A stretch of 34,842 nt of DNA. It comes from Sphingomonas yabuuchiae. Its GTDB lineage: Bacteria; Pseudomonadota; Alphaproteobacteria; Sphingomonadales; Sphingomonadaceae. Where the stretch lies: positions 1 through 34,842 of the forward strand of contig NZ_JACHNX010000024.1 in the NCBI RefSeq assembly GCF_014199595.1, given 5' to 3'. The notes under the pieces are model-generated. The model was given only the letters and a program-made list of their open reading frames with translations. It was not told the DNA's origin and ran no database searches. Below, in pieces: positions 10,901-18,100 of the stretch; position 1 is the stretch's first letter; the number at the start of each line of letters is the position of its first letter. A program made the position numbers and the translations under genes.

Positions 10901-11855
10901 AGGTGACGATATTGCCTGTGATCGTCCCGCGATTGGTCAGGATCAGGCTGCCCTCGAGCAGGATCGCAGCGCTATTCGAACCCGTACCCCCCGTCGCGAT
11001 CTGGCCGCCCGCGGCATTGACCAGGGTCAGCGACCGTCCCGCAATCGCCGCGCCCGACCCGGTATTGCGGATCGTCCCGCTGTTGGTCAGCGTCGTCGAG
11101 CGGATATTGGCGAGCGTCGCCGACGCGCTGTTCGCGGTGATCGTGCCGCTGTTGTTCAGGACGCTGCGGGTGATGCTCGTATTGGTCGTGGCGGTGAAGT
11201 CGATGGCGCTCTGCGCGCCGCCATCGATGGTCCCGGCATTGCTCAGTGTGCCGATCGTGCCGCTGATCGCGCCGATCGAACCGCCCGCCCGGTTGGTGAT
11301 CGACGAGAAGAGGGCAGAGGCGGGGGTCGTCGCCTGCAACGCATAGCCGGTCGGGCCGGTGGCCGAAATCGTCCCGCTATTGTCGATCGCCGCGCTCGTG
11401 GTGCTGCCGGTGCCGCTCTGGGTGAGGACCACCCCGTTCGCGCCGCTGACGCTGCCGCCCGCGCGGACCGTCATGGCCAGCAGGGTGGGCGCATTGACGC
11501 TGTTGGTCGTGGACCCCGTCAGCTGCACGCCGGTCTGACCGTTGCCCAGCACCTGGCCGCCCACGGTCAGGGTCGCGTTGGCATCGATCCCCCTGCCGGA
11601 ATAGTCGAAGGCGATGGCCGGGGCCGCCTCGCTCGAGACGACCGCACCCGCCGCGACATCGACCGTCACGCCCGAACTGGTGACGCGCAGGCCGTCGCTG
11701 TCGGTGCCCGTACAGGTCGTGGGGGTGTCGCTACGCGCCGGATCGGGGACGCATTGGGCAAAGGCGGGGCCTGCCACCATCAACACCACCAGGATCGCGC
11801 TGGAGTCCAGCGCGCGCGCCTTCACCTGCCGGACACGCGGCAATGCCTTCATCAT
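4962..11855 (-). CDS. Giant autotransporter 1 (type Va secretion, beta-helix passenger)
   Basis: A 2297-residue autotransporter. It has an extended basic signal peptide cleaved after AFA at 31-33, then a Cys pair (C35, C48) near the mature N-terminus. A very long passenger is built from NSGTI/NAGTI-type repeats, which form a right-handed beta-helix. Between about 1285 and 1670 are Gly-Asp-rich RTX-like units (GSGSDRI, GAGADTF, GGGNDTF, GAGNDTL). A passenger-associated transport repeat (GTLSPGASPGTMTVNGN) lies near 1835-1850, and a C-terminal beta-barrel of about 250 residues (from roughly 2045, GYGILGGIGLGNRDWM) ends in LRLAF. Such proteins export their own passenger to the cell surface, usually for adhesion, aggregation or biofilm. 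It lies downstream of a paralog on the same strand, 288 bp away. ATG at 11855 and ATG at 11852 are both possible; GGGGG lies upstream. No protease motif was found, so it is probably a structural adhesin. Confidence 0.9.
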   Translation of the reverse strand: MMKALPRVRQVKARALDSSAILVVLMVAGPAFAQCVPDPARSDTPTTCTGTDSDGLRVTSSGVTVDVAAGAVVSSEAAPAIAFDYSGRGIDANATLTVGGQVLGNGQTGVQLTGSTTNSVNAPTLLAMTVRAGGSVSGANGVVLTQSGTGSTTSAAIDNSGTISATGPTGYALQATTPASALFSSITNRAGGSIGAISGTIGTLSNAGTIDGGAQSAIDFTATTNTSITRSVLNNSGTITANSASATLANIRSTTLTNSGTIRNTGSGAAIAGRSLTLVNAAGGQIATGGTGSNSAAILLEGSLILTNRGTITGNIVTSTGTSRLGSSIDNSEGQIAGDLRLGSGNDTLVVGYADGQIRTGVTGAISTRGGNNVLRIRFTGDATLADALPRLAGFEQTLLAPDANRTVTLASGFSTVNPATGTADILNVAGNGTLVNATTLARAGTVLSDSATAAQNTLSIVNAGTINGTGGTNVYAVQINAASSFQNSGQITGAANGVQFATAGGSFANSGAITANGIGLALSGTTSASATNSGTIQGTSLGVQLAGGLTNSGTIGATGTGMDLSSTGVIVNQTGGTISGATAIVSSATTTNAVSAVQVANAGTITGDVRFGTGSSASRNLYQALPGGVLNGNLTLNTGDSFVTELGGNGAGGYAGVSGAVSGRGATLLYRVRTDTNSAVMDDAAFAGFGYDLLNNATLNLTGTASGRTIQLAGQGVVNLTTNIAAANSAAIVTTTRVAQPGEDSPANALSVVNQAALSLTVAAGSGNPRAAVQLGGIDAFENANAATITVLDQRTNAATPMAGVTGGRITNNGLITQGGGSAAVTGVADFASLVNNGTIQVGGSAVVLGSNTVATSSTIDNSGRIASTGGPAITQGSLNVATIRNLTGGTITGAAGQPVIRVDSVRLANAGTITGDVDLGYAANGGRSTRSSSYVANGGTITGNLRFGDGDDVLVTFDGQTGVTGTIDAGGGTNTYRRAFARSATVTVGDTNIRSFQLEDVQAVGADTVLTLQAPGTRATLNAVGDGQIVNTIGVTGLLTFGERTDRWNLIPTPLPLAAFTNQATITGRVEGTATRFVNMATIGTADQAQTAARIYTAAFENMGTILNGGRAPAAFVTTDGATLVASNSGTIDARGVAGVGLRLGFEGSAGAFTRTVALTNTGTIRADGGGTGNSSSVLSERVAIGLNLTSSSQSAQNATVVNAETGVIEAIGAQSTAILAQNVALDLTNAGTIRGGTGTALSVNDPLAGTIGSSYLAGAIQSIGGTNDRIVNTGTILGSIALGSGSDRIENYGRIEGDVFLGAGADTFLHRIGATLVGTVDGGDGADNLTINAIANGTVNAGQFVNFESLTQSGSGNVDYVGNLRFDTIRVSGGSMTIGGGATVTGSVGSTTGLVTIIGGDNSDTVTNNGTIAGDVRLGGGADRFVNAGIVQGSVLLGGGNDTFVEAAGSQVTGGVDGGSGTNTYSVLLSGDRSGIGQRSNFQQLAVTGTGTLSLTLDQGFNSIALAGTGLNLTLAGNRVASVTGSDAAEQLRIDEDIASIALGAGDDVLVLDMAQALGRYDGGTGTDTLRFGSTVPVTLGGTATGFETVALAGNALTVTGTLGSANAPLSFGDGNLALTIASGGQLIGAIDLGAGNDTLRLAAGSVLQGSVAGGAGNDTAILELAGGRTLAGTTLTGFETLATEGTGILSLTGAHAYGQVLAATDLSIAAGGSLTTDQLVFTGADQRFTIAGLFAGAVDGGAGTDIITLSGGSATTPVAFTSVANVEGLAMTGGYATVSGKAAFGNVDMAGGRLVGLAGSTMSAAQFLVRQGATFGSAGTVNGNVVVAGTLSPGASPGTMTVNGNLTLASGSITAFELTPTISDQLIVNGTMTIGSASTLQITSTKTIAPGSAYDLIIATGGISGSYTTVQKPSDLLGFIVQRGDRIQLLGQFVGGTQFNPQVARSIDYANRVIAGAPTNSPVFAAFPALLTSAGAPNPQAFAQVTPEAYASAMQIGVDNALGLVQAARGPGFATMEEEAGAFTFGQMIGQSHQLSADAAQGINAARTSGYGILGGIGLGNRDWMVGFFGGYLDSRQTIETLGASTHADGVVAGLHARFRQPGGFGMQGSLIYDGAQGRTTRALPGTTSALGSYDLHSTTADISAHYAREMKGGWTLTPRAGLTYMRTMRLGFTETGSAFALTLGRQALTASFVDAGVSLERSTLSDAALRPFGTLGLRYQLQGAKTQATGGYGGIDATLLALGVSRAPLVGTATAGLSYRVAYGVDVYASGSALIGSGDRQGTAMAGLRLAF

Positions 11856-11860
11856 GACTG

Positions 11861-11883
11861 AAACCCCCTGTTTGCAGGGGTTT
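11861..11883 (-). promoter_or_regulatory. 5'-leader hairpin covering the ribosome site of autotransporter 1
   Basis: An imperfect inverted repeat (AAACCCCCTG, loop TTTG, CAGGGGTTT, with one unpaired C) lies immediately before the start codon. In the leftward mRNA the AGGGGGTTT arm is the only Shine-Dalgarno-like sequence, so the hairpin would mask it. It could tune translation of this very long protein. This is read from sequence only. Confidence 0.35.
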
Positions 11884-12104
11884 CTATGGTTAAATTATCG
11901 TCATGTCCATGCGGATCGACAGTCACGAAGCCGTAAACAAGCACCGAAAAGGCACGGTTTCTTTACCCTGCCCGCCTGTCGAGAGACTTTCACCGTTCCG
12001 CCATGGGACAAGCCCGCAAGTTATCGCGATGACAGCTGTGTTTCATTCGGGGCGACAAGATAAGCCGTTGCCGAAATAGCTTCGACCGCCAGCCCATATC
12101 TACA
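11884..12104. other. Gene-free spacer between the two autotransporters
   Basis: With the flanking hairpins, about 290 bp separate the two autotransporter genes. The spacer is clearly less GC-rich than the genes (TTAAATTATCGTCATG near 11891) and should hold the promoter of the leftward downstream gene. I see no convincing -35/-10 pair and no small ORF with a ribosome site. Confidence 0.4.
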
Positions 12105-12134
12105 GGGACCGAGGCGGATCACCGCCCCGGTCCC
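12105..12134 (-). terminator. Strong hairpin downstream of autotransporter 2
   Basis: This is a near-perfect stem of 13 pairs: GGGACCG-GGCGG and CCGCC-CGGTCCC, with one G-T pair and a four-base TGAT loop. It starts 8 bp after the stop of the 12143-19579 gene, with no T-run after it. The core is shared with the hairpin after the paralog at 4921-4955, so it was duplicated with the gene or kept by selection. Confidence 0.55.
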
Positions 12135-12142
12135 TGCCGTCA

Positions 12143-15100
12143 TCAGAAACGCAGGCGCAGGCCCGCCGTGATCGTTTCCTGATGGTCGTCGCGGCCGGTC
12201 TGCGCGCTGCCGGTCGCGTAGAGGTCGACGCCGTTTGTGAAGCGATAGGCAACGCCGCCCGTCGCCGTGCCGACCAGCGGCGCGCGCGCGGCACCCAGCG
12301 CGACGAGGCCCAGGCCACCACCGGCATAGCCACCCAGCGCAACGGCGCGGTTGCCCTCGATCTGGTAACGCGCGCCCAGCGTCACGAAGGGGCGGAACGG
12401 TGCATCCGACGCATCGCTGCGGCCGAAGGTGACGCCGCCATCGGCAAAGCCCGCGACCAGATCGCGACGCGCCACGGTGAGGGCGAAGGGGCTGCCGCCC
12501 GTCTCGCCCATGCCCTGACGGCGGGTGCGCAGATAGGTAAGGCCTGCGCGCGGGGTCAGCGACCAGCCCTCGGCCAGCTCGGCCGCATAATGGACCGACA
12601 GGTCGCTGGTCCAGCTATGCAGGTCGTAGCGCCCATAGGCCGAGGCCGTACCCGGCAACGCGCGGGTGGTGCGCGCCTGCGCCCCGTCATAGACGACCGA
12701 CGCGCCGAAGCCGAAGCCGTTGGGCATGGAATAACGACCATGGACGCCCGCGACCACGCCGTCGGCCTTGGTCGAGGCGCCGAGCGGGGCGATCGACTGG
12801 CGGGTGTCGAGCCAGCCCCCGAAGGCACCGATCATCCACTGGCGATCGCCATAGCCGACGCCGCCCAGGAAGCCGTAGCCGCGCGTCCGCGCCGCGCTGG
12901 TCCCCTGGCCCGCATCCGCGCCCAGCATATGCCACTGGCCCAGCGTCTGGCCGAAGGTGAAGACGCCTGCGTCCTCGCGCGTGGTGGCGAAGGCGGGGCC
13001 GCGTGCCGCCTGAGCCAGACCCAGCGCATTGTCGACGCCGATCTGGGTGGCCGACGCATAGGCCTCCGGCGTGATCTGCGAAAAACCGCGGGGGTTGGAC
13101 GCGCCCGACGCGGTCAGCAGAGACGGCAGGGCGGCGAACAGCGTGCTGGTCGCGGACTGCTTGGACAGGGTGGCGTTGGCATAGTCGATGCTGCGCGCCA
13201 CCTGCGGGCTGAACCGCGCATCGCCCAGGAACTGGCCGAGCAGCTGGATGCGGTCGGCGCGCTGGACGATGAAGCCGAACAGGTCAGACGGCTTCAGCAC
13301 ATTGCTGTAGCTGCCCGAAATCCCGCCGCTGGCGACGATCAGGTCGTACGAAGTGCCGGGACGCAACGCGCCGCTCGACACGATCTGCAACGTCGATCCG
13401 CTGCCGATGGTCAGCCCGCCATTAACGATCAGCTTGTCCGACACGGTCGGGGTCAGCTCGAAGTACGACAGCGAGCCGCTGTTCAGCGTGACGTTGCCGT
13501 TGACCGTCATCGTGCCCGGCGACGCGCCGGGGCTCAGGGTGCCCGCGACCGTGACGTTGCCGTTGACCGTGCCCGCCGACCCGAAGGTCGCGCCTTGGCG
13601 GACCAGGAACTGGGTGGCGGCCATTGTCGACCCGGCCAGACCGACCAGGCGACCGCCCGCCATGTCGACCGCGCCGAACGACGCGTTGCCCGACACCGTG
13701 GCGTAACTGCCGGTCATCGCCAGCGCCTCGACATTGGCGACGTTGGTGAAGGCGACCGGCGCGGTGGCCGTACCAGCCGACAGCGCGATGCTGTCGGTCC
13801 CCGCCCCGCCATCGACGGCCCCGGCGAAGGTGCCCGCAATGGTGAAGCGCTGGTTGCCGCCCGTGAAGGCGACCTGGGTCGCGGTCAGGCTGCTGCCCGA
13901 TGCGATGGTCAGGTCGGTCGCGGCGTTGACCTGGTTATAGGCATGGGCGCCGGTCAGGGTCAGATTGCCGGTCCCCTCGGTCGCCAGCGTCTCGAACCCG
14001 GTCAACTGACCCGCCGCCAGCGTCTGGTTGCCCGCCAGCTCCAGCGTGGCGCTGTCATTGCCCGAACCACCCGCGACGGTGCCGAGCAGCACCGAACCCG
14101 CCGCCAGGCGCAATGCGTCATTGCCTGCGCCCAGGTCGATGACCCCGGCCAGCGTGCCGCCCTTCGCGACGGTCAGCGACAAGTCGCTATCGCCGAAGTT
14201 CAGCGGCGCGCCTTGCGTGCCCAGCGAGCCCGCGACGGTCAGCGCGTTGCCGGTCAGCGACACATTCTCGAACCCGGTCGCCACCCCGCTCAGCACGACG
14301 GCTGCATTGGCGGTGAAGCGCAGCGTATCGGTCCCCGCGCCGCCATCGTACTGGCCCGCCGCATTGGTCACGCCCAGCGCCAGCAGGTCGCCGCCCGCCC
14401 CCAGCGCCACGCTGGCGATGTCGCCGTCGACGCGCAGCTGCTCGGCCGCGTCCGTGCCGGTGACCGCGCCGATGCGGTTGCCCGCCAGCGCGACGTTGAG
14501 GCCGGTGCCCGCCAGTGCCACGGTGTCGAAGCTTTGGTCGAGCGTCAGCGACAAGGTGCCTGCGCCGGTCACCGCCAACTGCTGGAAGTTGCTGCGCTGG
14601 CCAAGGCCGCTGCGGTCACCGCTGAGCAGCGCGGTATAGAGGTTGGTCCCCGCGCCGCCATCGACGCCGCCCACCACGCGCGAGCCCGCGCCCTCGACGA
14701 AGCTGTCATTGCCGTCACCCAGCGCCACCGCGCCCTGGACCAGCCCGGCATTGACGAAGCGGTCGTCCCCGCCGCCCAGCGAAACGGCGCCTGCGATGGT
14801 GCCGTTGTTGGTCACCGTCTCGGCCGCGTCGGTGCCGGTGATCGTGGTCGCGCCGGTGCTGGTCAGCGTCTGGCCCGCCGCGACCGTCACCGATCCGCCC
14901 GCCACGCCCAGCGTGTCGAAGTTGAAGGCCCCGGCATAGGTGACATTGCCCTGGCCGGTCTGGCTGAAGCGTTCGAAGTTGACGAACTGGTCGCCATTGA
15001 CCGTCCCGCCCCCGGTCGCATCGATGATCAGGCTGTCGGTGCCCGCCCCGCCATCGACCGTGCCGACCAGCGTCGCGCTGGCGCGGTGCAGGAAGGTGTC

Positions 15101-18100
15101 GTCGCCCGCCCCCAGGAATACATTGCCCTGGATCTGACCGTAATTCTCGATCCGGTCATTGCCCGCGCCGAGTGCGATCGACCCGATGATGGTGCCGGTG
15201 TTGACGATGCGGTTGTCCGCCGATCCGATCGTCTGGATGGCGCCCGCGATCGTGGTGCCGTTCCACCGCGCAAGCGTGTCGTTTGCGGCCAGCGTCGTAC
15301 CGGTGGTGCCACGGATCGTCCCGGCATTGGTCAGGTCGAGCGCCACGCCATCGGCAAGGAGCGCGACCGACTTTGCGCCGGTCGCCTCGATCACGCCGGT
15401 CGTGCTGTTGACGACCGTCGCCGTCGCGGCAGCCTTGCCATAGAGCGACACGCCGGTGGCGATGATGGTGGTGGGCGCGTCGCGATCCACCGGAACGCTG
15501 GCACCGGCATAGGGATCGACGATCGTCCGGCCACCGGCATTGGCGCGGATCGTGCCGCTGTTGGTGATCGCGAAGCTCTGGACCGTGGTGCTGGCGGGGT
15601 TGCCGACGAAATTGGCGCTGACACCGTCACCGGAAACACCGCTGGCCTCGATCGTGCCGCTGTTGGTCAACGTGATGGACCCGGCCATGTCGCGGGAATC
15701 GTTGATCGTCAGCAAGGCGGCCTCCCGCCCGTCCCCGCTTGCGGTGATCGACCCGCTGTTGGTGACTGCAATGCCCATCCCCTGGGCCGTCTCGGGCGGC
15801 GTCGTGTTGTAATAGGTGAAGCTGCTGGCATAGGCGTTGACACCCTGGGTGACCGTGCCGCTATTGTCGAACTGGATCGATCCGCCCACGCCGAGATTGT
15901 CGTTGATCGTCAGCTGGACGCCCGATCGCCGGTCGGCGGTGGTGGCGATCGTGCCGGTATTGGTCAGCATGACCTTCAGCGGCTGCGGAGCGTCCGACGT
16001 CGTGATGCCGTAATAATTATAGTTCCAGGCAAAGGCGCTCAACCCCTGAGCGACCGTGCCGCTGTTGGTGGCGGTGATCGTCCCCGCATTGACCGACAGA
16101 TTGACGCCGGGATAGCCGACGTCATTCAGGATGGTGCCCGAATTGGCGAAGGTCATCGCACCGGTGCCGTAGAGCGACACCGCCGACCGCTTCAGCGCGG
16201 CGTCGCCGATCGTGCCGCTATTGGTGAAGAGCGCCACCTGTCCCGAGACGCCGCCCTTGACGATCGCCTGGTTGGTCAGCGCGGCGAGCAGGGTCGCCTG
16301 CTGCGGCTGCGGGTAGTAATAATAGCTGTTGCCGATGGTCAGGTCGCCATCGACATTCGCGGTGTTGACGATCTGGCCGTCGCCCAGCACGCCGAGCGAA
16401 GCCAGCGCGGCCCCCGCGCCGACGGTCACGACGGTGTCGGCGCCGATCGCCTGGACATCCTGGCGCTCGAAATTGACGGCGGTCAGGCTACCCAGCGTCA
16501 CGGTCCCTGACTTGGTGAAGGCGCGGCGATAGATGTCGGTGCCCGCGCCCCCGTCGATCGTGCCGGTCACGCCGGTCTGACCGTCCATCTCGACGAACAC
16601 GTCGTTGCCGTCGCCGAAGCGCAGGTTGCCGGTCAGCGTGCCGCCATTGCCGGTATAGATGGCGCTGCTGTAGGAGCGGCCGCCATAGCTGGCATAGCCC
16701 AGGTCGACGTCGCCGGTGATCGTGCCCGCATTGCTGACCTGGCCACCGCTGATGCGGATGGCGTTCTGTCCGGTTGCCCCGGCGATCGTCCCCCCAGCCA
16801 GATTGCGGATCATGGCGCTGTTGCCGGAATAGCTCTGGGCGATCGCGATGCCACCGGTGCTGGCGATCCGGCCGCTATTCTCGATGGTGCTCTGATAGCC
16901 GGTGGGGCCGTAGTCGAGCAGGATGGCCGTCCCGCCGACCTCGATCGTGCCGCTGTTGGTCAGCGCGGTGAAGTTCGAAACGCCGGTCGCGGCCCGGCCG
17001 CCCGTCGCCTGGACGATGCGGCCGCTGTTGGTGACGGTCTGGGCATAGCGGATGCCGATTGCGCCATCGAGCGTGATCGTGCCGTCATTGGTAACGGTCT
17101 TGCCGCCCGAAATCGCGGCGAGCGCGTTGTAATTGTTCGATCGCGTGTCGGTGACGCTGATCGTGCCCGCGTTGGTGAAGCCGTCGTCGCTGCCCAGCGA
17201 GACGGCATAGGTGCTGTAGACATTGGTGCTCGACACCGCGAGCGACAGCGCGCCGCGGCTGGTGACGGTCAGCGCATTGGCGGCATAGGTTTCGCCCGGC
17301 GCCACGCTGCGTGACGTGGCGGTGATCGCCGGGCCCGTGGTGGTCGCGATGTCGGCCGTCAGGTCGACGGTTCCCTGCCCGGCCAGCGTCAGCGGACGGC
17401 TGGCGCCCGTGCCGGTCAGGGTCAGCGCCGCCTTGTCGAACAACTCGTAGCCGACCGTGGCGAACGAGGTCGTGGCCGGCAGCGTCGCAGTGGCGTCGCT
17501 GCGCACGCGCAGGCGCAGGCCCGCGCTGGCCCCCGACACCGTGCCGGTGATGCCCGCGAAGCGGTTGCCGCTGGTGCCCGTCATCTCGGCGACCAGCAGG
17601 TCGCCGTTGGACAAGGTCAGGTTGCCGTTCAGGACACCGCCCGCCAGCGCATAATAGGTGTTGTTGTTGCCGTAGAAGCTGCCCGACGAAGACGGGCCGA
17701 AGGTCACGTCGCCGTTGATCGTGCCCGCATTGGCGATGCTGGCGTTGGACACCGCGAAATTGCCGTTCGGCGCGATGGCGCGCGTGCCCCCGGTGACGAC
17801 GCCGCCCGCCGCGTTGGTGAGCGAGCCGTAATAGCTGATGAACACGCCGGTGCCCGTCGCGGTGATCGTGCCGCTGTTGGTCAGGCCGCTCGACAGCTGG
17901 AGCCCGGCGGTCGTCCCCTCGATCCGGCCGCTATTGGTCCAGGTCGAGCCATAGGATCCCGACAGCGTCGCGCCGATCCCGCCGGTCGAGCGGATCGTGC
18001 CGGAATTGGTGAAGCTCGGCCCGAACAGCGACACGGCGGTGCCGGTTGCGGTGATCGTACCCGAATTGACGAAGGCGCCGTTCGAGCTGGACGAGACGCC

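Noticed and set aside
7917..11861. Long plus-strand open frame (1314 codons) opposite autotransporter 1
   Set aside because: It mirrors the repeats of the real gene, is Arg/Ala/Asp-rich without domains, and exists because the high-GC codon bias suppresses stops in that antisense frame.
12182..16510. Long plus-strand open frame (1442 codons) opposite autotransporter 2
   Set aside because: Same reason: an antisense shadow of a repetitive high-GC gene, with no ribosome site or recognisable domain.
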